Shown here piece after piece: positions 53,800 through 63,011 of a stretch of DNA of 64,000 nucleotides. A program made the translations under genes and the position numbers. Below the pieces are notes generated by a model. That model ran no database searches. It had not been told where the DNA came from and was given only the letters and a program-made list of their open reading frames with translations. Origin of the DNA: Sphingobacterium sp. Lineage in GTDB: Bacteria; Bacteroidota; Bacteroidia; Sphingobacteriales; Sphingobacteriaceae. The stretch spans positions 1 through 64,000 of the forward strand of contig JAITLV010000064.1 of NCBI GenBank assembly GCA_031277685.1, written 5' to 3'. Within the stretch, counting starts at the first letter, position 1; each line of letters opens with the position of its first letter.

Positions 53800-54759
53800 A
53801 TGAGAGAAATACAAAAAGATCAAAAGCCAATTTTGGTCATTTTAGCTGCTGGAATGGCGAGCCGTTATGGTTCAGCAAAACAAGTAGAAAGTTTTGGGCC
53901 ATTTGGCGAAAAAATAATTGACTATTCTATTTATGATGCAATCCGTGCCGGTTTCGGCAAAGTGGTTTTTGTCATTCGTGAAGAATTCCTAGAAGTGATG
54001 AAAAATAATGTTGGCAACAAATTGCCAGACACCGTTGAAGTGGAGTACGTGTACCAAAATTTTGATTTAAGTAAATTTGGTGTGGATCGGCTCGTTGAAC
54101 GTCAAAAACCATGGGGGACAGGGCATGCAGTGATGAGTGCCGAGGAGGCAGTAGACCGTCCATTTTGTGTCATCAATGCAGATGATTTTTATGGTTATGA
54201 TGCATTTCAGAAAATGGCGGATTTTCTCAGAGAAGGTGCCAATGATCAAGAGATGGCACTCGTAGGATTTGAAGTGGGGAATACCCTGTCTGATTTTGGT
54301 TATGTCTCCCGAGGTGTATGTGAAGTGAATGAAACAGATCATCTACAGAGTGTGACCGAACGGACGAATATTTATCGTAAGAATGAACATATTATATATG
54401 CACAACAAGAGCAAGAAACTGTATTACCCGCTAATACAAGGGTTTCGATGAACTTCTGGGGATTTACACCGAAGATATTTGAGGTGGCACGTGCATTATT
54501 TCCAACTTTTGTTGAGCAGAATTATGAAAATCCAAAAGCGGAATTCTTTATTCCCGATTTACCGGATTATATGGTAAAGAATGGCCTAGCTAATTTCGCC
54601 GTGCTACCGACAGATGCGAAGTGGTTTGGCGTTACATATAAAGAAGATAAAGAGCAGGTGCAACGGAGCATTCAACAGTTGATAGATGCCGGTCATTACC
54701 CACAGCGCTTGTGGCCGGTAAAGAAAGTAGTGGATGAAAGTATATATCTGGATTTCTAA
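53800..54759 (+). CDS. NDP-sugar pyrophosphorylase-like nucleotidyltransferase
   Basis: A 319-residue GT-A-fold nucleotidyltransferase. The nucleotide-binding loop is LAAGMASRYGSAKQVESFGP near residues 15-34, followed by GTGHAVMSA near 104 and the metal motif VINADDFYG near 123. It resembles UTP-type sugar-1-phosphate uridylyltransferases common in Bacteroidota, but the sugar cannot be named. It is monocistronic between two terminators, near the polysaccharide genes. Confidence 0.87.
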   Translation: MREIQKDQKPILVILAAGMASRYGSAKQVESFGPFGEKIIDYSIYDAIRAGFGKVVFVIREEFLEVMKNNVGNKLPDTVEVEYVYQNFDLSKFGVDRLVERQKPWGTGHAVMSAEEAVDRPFCVINADDFYGYDAFQKMADFLREGANDQEMALVGFEVGNTLSDFGYVSRGVCEVNETDHLQSVTERTNIYRKNEHIIYAQQEQETVLPANTRVSMNFWGFTPKIFEVARALFPTFVEQNYENPKAEFFIPDLPDYMVKNGLANFAVLPTDAKWFGVTYKEDKEQVQRSIQQLIDAGHYPQRLWPVKKVVDESIYLDF

Positions 54760-54783
54760 AATATTATAAAGATGAATTATAGA

Positions 54784-54819
54784 AGTGTATTTTTCTTCAA
54801 TAAGGGAAATACGCTTTTT
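54784..54819 (+). terminator. Terminator after the nucleotidyltransferase gene
   Basis: AGTGTATTTTTCTT (54784-54797) pairs with AAGGGAAATACGCT (54802-54815), 14 pairs including G-T wobbles with a 4-base loop, followed by a T run. Confidence 0.7.
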
Positions 54820-54843
54820 ATACACTAGAAATACAGCTGTGCA

Positions 54844-55944
54844 TTAATCACTATCTTTACCTAAAAATTTTGAATAAGTATGCATTAGTGGGAAAGCAAT
54901 GGCTTCCTCTGGGGCATATTTTACATAGCGTTTAAAATTTTGCCAAAGACGCTTGGGTGAATCTGGTCGGGCAAAGACTGTTGGAGTTTTGCTGTTTGCA
55001 AAACGTTCATCATTAAAACCAAAATTTCCCGAATACCAGACTTCATCCAGCATCCAATCGGTTTCAAGATGTTCAGGATAGGGAAAAGGAAGTTTACTTT
55101 TAGGAAGGCCTATGTTTTCAACCAAAAGCTTATGTAAGAGATGAATCCATTTCAGAATTCCAGTTCCTTTGTAGATATCTTGCAGCGCATTATTATTTAT
55201 TTGGGACGAAACGATATAATAAAGCCTAGCGGAATCACAAAATTGACGTAGACCTATTCCATAGGTAATAAGATGCTTTAAGATATGAACATTGACTTGA
55301 AGCAGCTGTAGTTCTGGCGCTAATAATCGAACTGGGATTCCATCAATAGTAATTTGTTGTTTTGCACCTTCGTATTCTTTTAAAAGCTTTTTGAGATAAT
55401 TTTTTTTCAAGGGACTACGAAAATCAAATGTTCTTTTATGATGCTCAATGTGTATTCCTTTGAAGTTATAATCTAAGCTAAAACCCGCAGTATCTTGGAA
55501 AATGATCTGTTTTTCTTTTAGAAAAGTTCGAGCTTTTGCATAACCATCGTTTTCAAAACAGAAATCAATATCGCCACTAATCCGATGATTGGGAATGCGA
55601 TAATAAGATGCAACCCCCTGACCTTTTTGCAAGATAGGTCGGATACCATTCGCGCTAAAAGCAGTGAACTGCTCCGCGATGACACTATTCATTTTTGCAT
55701 TGTGCCGTTCAATCTGATCAACACGTACAGCCCATTTTAAGCGTAAAGACTGTGGTGGAAGCTGAGTTTCTTCTAAAAAAGGAAAACTATCATAAATTAA
55801 ACCTTCAATTGTATGGTTGATGGCATACCGATGTATTTTATTCCAATCCTCATCAGTCATTGTTCGGTCTAAAGATAGACTTCCCTCGCCCCATAAACCG
55901 ATTCGTAGCAATTGAAAAAATATATCCTTTAGTTGCTTGTTCAT
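54844..55944 (-). CDS. Uncharacterised nucleotidyltransferase family protein (PF14907-type)
   Basis: About 366 residues from ATG 55944. A nucleotidyltransferase core is seen at GQGVASYYRIPNHRISGDIDF, where G-D-I-D-F (about residues 120-124) is the metal-binding motif; the rest is helical. This family is found with HPr-kinase-like and PqqD-like proteins in RiPP and HPr-rel-A sets and near exopolysaccharide genes. Here it stands alone on the minus strand, 42 kb from the kinase/PqqD cluster, just past the polysaccharide loci. The alternative TTG at 55974 would overlap the -7 box at 55972-55979 and is rejected. Substrate unknown. Confidence 0.82.
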   Translation of the reverse strand: MNKQLKDIFFQLLRIGLWGEGSLSLDRTMTDEDWNKIHRYAINHTIEGLIYDSFPFLEETQLPPQSLRLKWAVRVDQIERHNAKMNSVIAEQFTAFSANGIRPILQKGQGVASYYRIPNHRISGDIDFCFENDGYAKARTFLKEKQIIFQDTAGFSLDYNFKGIHIEHHKRTFDFRSPLKKNYLKKLLKEYEGAKQQITIDGIPVRLLAPELQLLQVNVHILKHLITYGIGLRQFCDSARLYYIVSSQINNNALQDIYKGTGILKWIHLLHKLLVENIGLPKSKLPFPYPEHLETDWMLDEVWYSGNFGFNDERFANSKTPTVFARPDSPKRLWQNFKRYVKYAPEEAIAFPLMHTYSKFLGKDSD

Positions 55945-55971
55945 TTGAATTTTGTAGCAAAACAATTTGTC

Positions 55972-55979
55972 CAAAGATA
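55972..55979 (-). promoter_or_regulatory. -7 box of the PF14907-type gene
   Basis: The plus strand reads CAAAGATA, so the minus strand reads TATCTTTG, an exact TAnnTTTG match. It fixes the start codon at ATG 55944. Confidence 0.55.
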
Positions 55980-56085
55980 AGGTTTTTCACTTGTACTTCT
56001 AGTGCGCTGAGTCCCTAAATTAGAGCTGGTAATAGGTTATAATATTTTGGCACCTTCTTGCTATTTTATTTATCTTTTAATTTAG

Positions 56086-56093
56086 TAATTTTG
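56086..56093 (+). promoter_or_regulatory. -7 box of the WbpM-type dehydratase gene
   Basis: TAATTTTG matches TAnnTTTG and its surroundings (TAGTAATTTTGCG) resemble the locus 1 promoter at 13126 (ACTAATTTTGCGG), which hints at shared control. Confidence 0.5.
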
Positions 56094-56318
56094 CGATCGC
56101 TTAATTTTTACTGAAGTCCAAACTTGATTTCTGTTTATTCATAAAAATAGTGTTGTACAAAAACGATCTTTTTTTTGAAATATAACCGATGAGATCATTT
56201 TAGGTACGATAAATGTACTGATACCAAAAAAGAGCTTCTTCAAAATTTTTAATTACGGAAAGGGATACTTTTTAAGCGCATTTTGCGATTAGAGTATATA
56301 ATATCTTATATAATTTAA

Positions 56319-58238
56319 ATGAGTAATTTATGGAAAGAAGGCTTGTCCATCAACAAGCCGCGTTGGATAATTCTGCTGCTGGACATGATTATTGTTGCGA
56401 CAGCCTTTTTTATCAGTTATGTTCTTATATTCAAGCATAGGGGGGAAGTACAGTTAGACGAGATGATCAGACAGGCATTACTGGTTTCATTGGTTTACTT
56501 GATCTGGTTCTGTAACTTGGGCACCTATAAGGGAGTTGTTCATAAGACCGGTATCCGTGAATTGCAGCGTATTGTTCTGGCGATCGGACTGGCTTATTTT
56601 TCCACTGTACTGATTTGTAAAATTATAGAATGGTTGTACCCCTCTTATGAAGCAATCCTACCTTTTTCAGATACGCAGCTTCTTTTTCATGCGCTAATAG
56701 CAGGATTTGGTATGACCTTTAGCCGAGTGCTTTATCGTGCCTTATATCATGAGCTCATGTGGGGAAATAAAGATAACAGGATCCCCGTAATTCTCTTTGG
56801 AGCCGGTAATATGGGTAATACGACTTTTCACTTTATTCATACGACCTCACGTAATAAATATCGTATTGTTGCTATTATGGATGATAATCCACATCGGATC
56901 GGCAACCGTATTCAAGGTTTTAAAATCTATGATATAAAAGATTTAAATAAGGATTTTGTATTGAGGCATGGCAAGGCATCCGAAATTATAATTGCTGTAG
57001 ATGACCGGAGACCGGAGCGATTAAATACAGTGTTTAAGCTGGCGGAGCCGATTCCATTAATTGTTAAAATTATTCCCGATACTGCCCGTCTACTCGCAGG
57101 TGAGGTAGCAACGAGACAGATCCGAAGTTTACGTATCGAAGATTTATTGGGCCGTAAAGCCATTGATCTGGATAATCCTGCCATTGCCTCTGAGATGAAA
57201 GATCAGATCGTACTGGTAACCGGAGGCGCTGGTTCAATTGGTGGTGAATTAGTACGGCAGTTGGTACATACAGATTTAAAACAGCTTATCGTGGTTGATC
57301 AGGCGGAATCGGCTTTGTATGATATCCAGCAAGAGCTAAGTAGTACCAATCATTTTACCCGTTGTACCTTTATTGTGGGCAATGTGAGGGATGAGTCTTT
57401 TATGGATACCTTGTTTCAGTTTTATCGTCCTACCTATGTTTTCCATGCAGCGGCCTATAAGCATGTACCTTTAATGGAAGCCAATCCTTATGAATCTATT
57501 TTAACAAATATATGGGGATCGTACAACGTAGCATTATTGGCCGATAAATATAATGTATCCAAATTTGTAATGGTTTCTACCGATAAAGCGGTGAATCCCA
57601 CAAATGTGATGGGGGCAACAAAACGCGTCGCTGAAATTGCTGTATCAACAGTCAATATAAACTCGAAGACGAATTTTATTGTGACCCGTTTTGGTAATGT
57701 ATTGGGATCAAATGGTTCGGTAATACCATTATTTGAAAAACAGATGCTGAAAGGGGGGCCACTCACCATAACAGATGAGAATATTACCCGATATTTTATG
57801 ACGATACCTGAGGCCTGCCAATTGGTACAGGAGGCTGCGGTAATGGGTAAAGGTGGAGAGATATTTGTCTTTGATATGGGGCAGCCGGTGAAGATTATGG
57901 ATCTGGCCAAGCAGATGATTCGGCTCAAAGGTTATAATTATCCCGAGGATATTGATATCAAGATTGTAGGCCTGCGTCCGGGTGAGAAAATCTTTGAAGA
58001 GCTGTTGGCCAATGGCGAAAATACAGAGAAAACCTATCATGAAAAGATTATGATCGCTAAGGTTAATACGCCAGATCTGGAATTGCAGAAATCGCGTGTG
58101 GAGCAATTATGTGCACTTGCGAAATCAGCAGATCCAAATGAGGATAAAATGCGTTTGGTCCAGCTGATCAAGGACATTGTACCTGAATATCGCTCGCAAA
58201 ATTCAATTTTTGAAAGATTAGATAACAAACATGGATAA
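56319..58238 (+). CDS. UDP-GlcNAc 4,6-dehydratase, WbpM/CapD/PglF type
   Basis: A 639-residue membrane protein. Four N-terminal helices (about residues 15-130) are followed by a CoA/NAD-binding-like domain (GAGNMGNTTF near 165) and a C-terminal SDR domain (GGAGSIGGEL near 305). The catalytic block STDKAVNPTNVMGATKR near residue 424 has Met at the usual Tyr position, the S-M-K triad of WbpM-like enzymes. It converts UDP-GlcNAc to the 4-keto-6-deoxy sugar used by the WbpV-like reductase at 44661. Its stop overlaps the 58-residue ORF by 8 bases. Confidence 0.93.
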   Translation: MSNLWKEGLSINKPRWIILLLDMIIVATAFFISYVLIFKHRGEVQLDEMIRQALLVSLVYLIWFCNLGTYKGVVHKTGIRELQRIVLAIGLAYFSTVLICKIIEWLYPSYEAILPFSDTQLLFHALIAGFGMTFSRVLYRALYHELMWGNKDNRIPVILFGAGNMGNTTFHFIHTTSRNKYRIVAIMDDNPHRIGNRIQGFKIYDIKDLNKDFVLRHGKASEIIIAVDDRRPERLNTVFKLAEPIPLIVKIIPDTARLLAGEVATRQIRSLRIEDLLGRKAIDLDNPAIASEMKDQIVLVTGGAGSIGGELVRQLVHTDLKQLIVVDQAESALYDIQQELSSTNHFTRCTFIVGNVRDESFMDTLFQFYRPTYVFHAAAYKHVPLMEANPYESILTNIWGSYNVALLADKYNVSKFVMVSTDKAVNPTNVMGATKRVAEIAVSTVNINSKTNFIVTRFGNVLGSNGSVIPLFEKQMLKGGPLTITDENITRYFMTIPEACQLVQEAAVMGKGGEIFVFDMGQPVKIMDLAKQMIRLKGYNYPEDIDIKIVGLRPGEKIFEELLANGENTEKTYHEKIMIAKVNTPDLELQKSRVEQLCALAKSADPNEDKMRLVQLIKDIVPEYRSQNSIFERLDNKHG

Positions 58239-58407
58239 TAATCCCCCAGAAATAGCGGCACATATTGGCGATCAGATCGTAAATACTTATCCAGCAGGAG
58301 ATCCCGAGCATCCGGATTGGTATATTTATGAATACGAAAACCACCGAAAGGTGCTTGTTGAAGTCGATCCTGAAACAGGGAAAATGCATTTTCTTAGACA
58401 GCTTTGA
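58231..58407 (+). CDS. 58-residue acidic small protein after the dehydratase
   Basis: ATG 58231 overlaps the end of the dehydratase gene by 8 bases and opens 58 codons to TGA 58405-58407. The product starts MDNNPPEIAAHIGDQIVN, has an aromatic-rich centre (DWYIYEYEN) and ends MHFLRQL. Composition and overlap indicate a real gene, not a shadow. Function unknown; it may modulate the dehydratase. Confidence 0.6.
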   Translation: MDNNPPEIAAHIGDQIVNTYPAGDPEHPDWYIYEYENHRKVLVEVDPETGKMHFLRQL

Positions 58408-58592
58408 TGATTCCAGTACAGATTACCCTGATTCTTACCGACTAAAATAGAGTATCGAGTACAAGGGGAAAATTTGATTCTGTCGTCTGGAAGGCTTTAT
58501 ATAACCTTATAATTATTTTCCATCAGTTCTCACCGCAGAAAAGAACGGCTCCAGTATGGACCCGATTGAACGAATTATGGGATAGTTTTATG

Positions 58593-59612
58593 TTAAAATA
58601 GTTCAAAAGTATCTTTTCCTTCTGGAATATAGAGTAGTACCCTGAAAAATTGAACAGCTTCATAGCCTTCCTCGTCAATATAGTCTGCATTTAATCCCGA
58701 CCTGTTTCTATAGAGTTTTTCTTTATTATTTAATACGAGAGAAACCAGTCTGCCATTACCGTAATATTGAAGGGAATAATCTTTCAATGGATTTATTTTT
58801 ATTGTATTATCATAAAACCAATCCTGTATAACTGTAAAACCATCTTTAATCATATCTTCTCCCTCATAGCCATTTCTATATTGTCGCAGCGCAGCATTAA
58901 AGTTTAGTCTTGCAAATTGATCCTTTTCTTTATTTTGGATTAATTCAGTCAGATAGTGATAGGCTTCTTCGGTCTTGTGTAAGAGTTCCTTTTGATCCAT
59001 TTTCCTTAGGTCCTTACTTTTTGCTAGGCCAATTTCATGATAAGGAACTTTCGCTTCAAATTCGAAGGTATATTCATAATAATCCTTGCCTGAGGCTACA
59101 AAATGTTTGCCGTCGGCTGTCTTTAAGCTTTGGTGAACCATGACCGTGTCCATATTGCTGGCCTTGAATCCTTTTTTCTGATCAATGACACCAATGTCGA
59201 TGCCAATAGATGTATAGTCACCCAAAGTCATCATCCCACGTTCGGTTTCTGGGTATATTCGGTAGGTCAACGTCTGTTTACCTGATTGTAGGATATTCTC
59301 ATTAATATAATAGGGCGACATGCGTTTTCCTTGGTTAAAATATCGGCCGATAGGTATATCGTTCACCAATATTTCATAATAGCATTGTTCATTATTAACA
59401 TAAACCATATAGACCGGCTCCTCAGGATAATGCTGCACCGCCTTCACCAGCTGATCATAGTAATTGCTATAGGAAATGCTTTCTGAGGAAGTGGCTGCGG
59501 TAATAGGAGGGGACTGTAGCATATCTTTTAAGTTTTTTTGATCTTTTTGTGTTGTTTTACTTTCGCATGCAATGAATAATAGCAGACATGCAAATATCCA
59601 AAGTTGTTTCAT
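58593..59612 (-). CDS. Lipoprotein of unknown function, type VI-like module
   Basis: A 339-residue lipoprotein with lipobox Cys16 (LFIACES). The mature protein has several beta-rich segments and many Tyr/Asn residues; no family was recognised. It follows the OmpA-domain protein gene directly (its ATG touches that stop), so the two are co-translated. An immunity, anchoring or accessory role in the module is possible but unproven. Confidence 0.75.
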   Translation of the reverse strand: MKQLWIFACLLLFIACESKTTQKDQKNLKDMLQSPPITAATSSESISYSNYYDQLVKAVQHYPEEPVYMVYVNNEQCYYEILVNDIPIGRYFNQGKRMSPYYINENILQSGKQTLTYRIYPETERGMMTLGDYTSIGIDIGVIDQKKGFKASNMDTVMVHQSLKTADGKHFVASGKDYYEYTFEFEAKVPYHEIGLAKSKDLRKMDQKELLHKTEEAYHYLTELIQNKEKDQFARLNFNAALRQYRNGYEGEDMIKDGFTVIQDWFYDNTIKINPLKDYSLQYYGNGRLVSLVLNNKEKLYRNRSGLNADYIDEEGYEAVQFFRVLLYIPEGKDTFELF

Positions 59613-62564
59613 TTAAATAATTTTAATTTCATTTGTATAGAAGGTTTCGGACCTTGTTAAGGTAAAATCACCATTATCTGTCTGTCCTGTAGGTAGGTTG
59701 TTTGATTCTTTTCTATCACTTTCCCTTTGACTTGATCCCAAAACAAACTTAAAATTCCCCTTAATACCCGAAAAATGGATCAGATAGCGCATATATACGC
59801 CACCATCACGGACAGAATGTTCGGTCCCAACGATTATGGTACCTTCAAGCGAGGCGTTTAAAGAAACATTGATCAGGGACGTGACGCCTCCAAAGATAAA
59901 TTTCATGGCATCAAACGGGGTAGCCGGTCGACCTTTGTCGAAGACTACACGTTTGTTTTCCAGTACGATTTTGACATTCCAGGCAATGCTTGTCCCTGAG
60001 ATACTTCGACCACGTTGATTGCTATAGTTCTCATGAACCTGGTCTTTTATCGTTAGCTTATTTTCCAGGGTGCCATTGTGAATTAAGGTGGGCACCTGCA
60101 GATCATAGTCCAAAACAATATTTCCACTGATATCAATGAGTAGTTCGGCATTTACACCAACTTTATCCAGTAGCTTCTTGATGGACTCCTCCTTCACTTT
60201 CCCCAATTTGTCTTCCCAGTAGGCACCTGTTGTAAAAGGATCTTTTCCTTCTTGTTCAGGCCCTTTTGTACTGTCATTGATAAATTTTTTTAAACTTTGA
60301 TCGATTTTCAGCTTGACACCCAACAGCGGATTCGCAACGACCCTTAAGTTTTGGAGTAATTTGACCTGTTTACCCTCTTTAAGTAAATAAGCATGATAGT
60401 TGGCCAATACCTTAGGCTCATTGACCTCAAGTTCCACGGTTTCACCAGACATACTTTTGACCAGTTCCTGGATTTCCTTGAATTTGCGCAGGCCTTTGGA
60501 CATCTTTTCCAGCTTTGGAAACTTCTTGACCAGCGAACGTCCCCTTGAAAGATAGATAATGATCAGTTCCAAGATAATACTCAATGTCGCGAGACCGACG
60601 ATGATCCACTCCGTCTCCTTACGGTATTTCTCGGTATAATTTTGCTCTTCGTATTTACCGCTGACAAAATCATAGCGCTTCACATAGCCTAGCTGGAACT
60701 TATTGGTCAATTCGGAAAATAAGGAAAGAATGACTTCCATGACAAAGCCTTCAATCTGCCCACCCATCGTATTGAAGATCTTTTTGTAAGCATCGATCAT
60801 ATCCTGTACAATGGCAAGCAGCTGTGTAGCACCCGTCACCAGCGGCACCTGGTGGGTAATTCCCCGGATAGTAGGCGTATAGGCTGCACTATAATCATAC
60901 CTCCCCTCAAATAACCAGAGGGTATCTGTAAATGCGTTGATCACAACAGTCGAATAGGCCGGATCGGAATAATAATTGCAGGAGTTGATCCGGAATTCAA
61001 ATCGGTTCGGGAAAAAATTGCTTGTAAAAGGGTAATCATCCCCGATGGTCGAATAGATAGGGATCGTGAAGCTGCCTGACGAAAGATCCTTCTCTTCAAC
61101 CACGGTTACCTGACCGTTATTATTGACCAGCTGGACAAATTTGGCTTTCTTTTTCTTATGGTTGAACGGGCTGGCGCAGGTATTTACTTTATAGCCTTTT
61201 ACTTCCATCGTGCCGCCATATTTTTGCGGGCTGGTCGGGGTAATCAGGTTAAGTACAAGTGTTTTATGTTGCGGCATTTCAAAGCTTAACAGTGTCCTTC
61301 TATTGACCTTATGCAATGCGGAATCCCTATTGTCAAGGTAGACAAATTGCTTCGCAGTCCTTTCCCCAAAGCCTTTGGCCGTCATCTTGTTTTTGACACC
61401 TTCAACATTCAGATAACTCTTTACGGCATTGGCGCGCCGGTCCGAAAGAACTTGGTTGTAGTCATCGGTATGTCTGATATCTGTAAATCCATGGATAGTA
61501 ACATTGAGATGGGGATTTGCTTTTAGAAACTTGCCAACGTTTTTGACCAGGTTTTCTGATTCCCGGGGTACCTCATAGGCATCCGTGGCATACATCATTT
61601 TTAATCCAAAATGATAGGGGGTATCCCTTATTTGGTATTGTGATACCTTACTTTTCTCGAAAAGAATATATTTGGTCCCCAATTTGTCGGTGAAATTGAT
61701 CTGCTCAAATGTACAGGGATCGTATTTTATCGGGTTCACATCATGATTGCCCGTTGTCAATACCTTATTCGTTTTGGGGAGGACAGCATTGATCTGCTCG
61801 GTGATCCAGCCTTCAAAAAATAGATGTGCAGCATGCCGCAATTTGTTGGGGGATTGGTCGCCCAACGTATCTGTGACCCGTTCCTTGACCCCGGAGGCAC
61901 TTAACTCAATATAGAATTGCTCAAGCCCTTTTTCAAAACCGATGATCTTGCGCCATTGTGTGGTCTCTGCACCCGAAAAGGTATATTCGATATTGCCTTC
62001 CTCACATTTGACAGCGTAGCTTTTGATAAATTGATCTTTACCCGCTTCGGCGTTGTAGACATGGATCGTGCAGTCAAATCCATTTAGCCCTTCAACTTCC
62101 AGCTGCAATTTCAGTGACTTGCCAAACTTAGTCGGATTGGATCGTTTGATCTGGCCTTTGCTGCTATTGACTTCATCCCACCGTGAGGAAATAACCCTTG
62201 GGGGACAGTTGCCCCGGACTCGGATAGAGGCCCTGTTTTTTAGGTCCATTTCACCGGAATAACTGCCCTCGATAAAGTAACAGGCTCGGCCACATTGCTT
62301 TTTTGTCAATCTGATCGTATATTTCGTCCTTTTGCCCGCTTTATTATAGGGTCTGTTTCCACCAGTGTGTTCCAATGTGATGGTACGGGATTCATTTTGC
62401 CTGATCCAGAATGCACCTTGGCTCTTTTCTGTTTCCGGTGTGCCAGCAAGCCATTCCTTGACATAAAAATCAATGTTGCGTTCAGGTTTGACGACAATAT
62501 AGTTTACGTCACTTGTTTGATCTGCAAGTTGTACACAGCTGATTTTACTGACTCCCTTTGGCAT
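59613..62564 (-). CDS. Large OmpA-domain protein with central membrane helix, type VI-like effector or scaffold
   Basis: A 983-residue protein without signal peptide. Residues 1-300 are beta-rich with paired Cys (for example 91, 95 and 120) and Ig-like patterns. Residues 335-430 are an OmpA-type peptidoglycan-binding domain (NVTIHGFTD, LSDRRANAVKSYL, VNRRTLLSFE). Residues 440-640 are unassigned, a membrane helix lies near 652-672 (EWIIVGLATLSIILELIII), and the last 300 residues are beta-rich. The neighbouring DUF4280 gene, 10 bases upstream, suggests cargo of a Bacteroidota type VI system. No nuclease or hydrolase motif was recognised. Confidence 0.78.
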   Translation of the reverse strand: MPKGVSKISCVQLADQTSDVNYIVVKPERNIDFYVKEWLAGTPETEKSQGAFWIRQNESRTITLEHTGGNRPYNKAGKRTKYTIRLTKKQCGRACYFIEGSYSGEMDLKNRASIRVRGNCPPRVISSRWDEVNSSKGQIKRSNPTKFGKSLKLQLEVEGLNGFDCTIHVYNAEAGKDQFIKSYAVKCEEGNIEYTFSGAETTQWRKIIGFEKGLEQFYIELSASGVKERVTDTLGDQSPNKLRHAAHLFFEGWITEQINAVLPKTNKVLTTGNHDVNPIKYDPCTFEQINFTDKLGTKYILFEKSKVSQYQIRDTPYHFGLKMMYATDAYEVPRESENLVKNVGKFLKANPHLNVTIHGFTDIRHTDDYNQVLSDRRANAVKSYLNVEGVKNKMTAKGFGERTAKQFVYLDNRDSALHKVNRRTLLSFEMPQHKTLVLNLITPTSPQKYGGTMEVKGYKVNTCASPFNHKKKKAKFVQLVNNNGQVTVVEEKDLSSGSFTIPIYSTIGDDYPFTSNFFPNRFEFRINSCNYYSDPAYSTVVINAFTDTLWLFEGRYDYSAAYTPTIRGITHQVPLVTGATQLLAIVQDMIDAYKKIFNTMGGQIEGFVMEVILSLFSELTNKFQLGYVKRYDFVSGKYEEQNYTEKYRKETEWIIVGLATLSIILELIIIYLSRGRSLVKKFPKLEKMSKGLRKFKEIQELVKSMSGETVELEVNEPKVLANYHAYLLKEGKQVKLLQNLRVVANPLLGVKLKIDQSLKKFINDSTKGPEQEGKDPFTTGAYWEDKLGKVKEESIKKLLDKVGVNAELLIDISGNIVLDYDLQVPTLIHNGTLENKLTIKDQVHENYSNQRGRSISGTSIAWNVKIVLENKRVVFDKGRPATPFDAMKFIFGGVTSLINVSLNASLEGTIIVGTEHSVRDGGVYMRYLIHFSGIKGNFKFVLGSSQRESDRKESNNLPTGQTDNGDFTLTRSETFYTNEIKII

Positions 62565-62574
62565 ATCGATCTAT

Positions 62575-63000
62575 TTAAGGCATTAATGGGTTTAATTGTT
62601 TCTGCACCGCTGGATCCGAATTATTGAAATTCTCCTGGGACACTTCTGCTTTTTGTCCATGTTGGACAATGCGGATACAGTCTTTCCCGCCGGCAGGACA
62701 GGTCGCTTTGGAATCTTCCAATAACATCTTGCCTCCGTTGAGCAAGCTGACATCTTCATAATAGCCTGACCATTCAGTAACGGTGGCTTGACAGGGTTTA
62801 TTGTTCATTTTACTGCAGCTGCCGAACATATTCTTCTCAAATGTGGTCCCGATGTCTTTTGTAGATGCAATTGGTTTTCTGTTGCCTTCCTTATCGTTGG
62901 CGTATTCCCTTGTATTCGTCAATACCTTAAGTTTGTCTGCTGCTGTTCCAAAATTGCATAGGCATTGTGCTCCCTGTACTACGATATGTTTTTCTGCCAT
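62575..63000 (-). CDS. DUF4280 PAAR-like protein (type VI spike tip type)
   Basis: A 141-residue DUF4280 protein. The N-terminal VVQGAQCLCNFGT with Cys12 and Cys14, FGSCSKMNNKPC near residues 55-66 and the late CPAGGKDCIRIVQHGQ block are typical. DUF4280 proteins are PAAR-like tips that cap the VgrG spike in Bacteroidota type VI systems and deliver adjacent effectors. It lies between the unknown 324-residue protein and the OmpA-domain protein in one leftward unit. Confidence 0.85.
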   Translation of the reverse strand: MAEKHIVVQGAQCLCNFGTAADKLKVLTNTREYANDKEGNRKPIASTKDIGTTFEKNMFGSCSKMNNKPCQATVTEWSGYYEDVSLLNGGKMLLEDSKATCPAGGKDCIRIVQHGQKAEVSQENFNNSDPAVQKQLNPLMP

Positions 63001-63011
63001 ATAACTGATTG

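Larger units (their letters stand above)
55945..56318. other. Divergent promoter region and long leader of the dehydratase gene
   Basis: This 374-base gap has a leftward -7 box at 55972-55979 and a rightward one at 56086-56093, leaving a leader of about 220 bases before the dehydratase ATG. Short dyads such as GGTA/TACC near 56201-56226 and CGCA/TGCG near 56278-56288 are visible. No ORF of note. Confidence 0.5.

Noticed and set aside
57488..57928. 146-codon minus-strand ORF inside the dehydratase gene
   Set aside because: Antisense to the conserved catalytic domain; no protein-like features.
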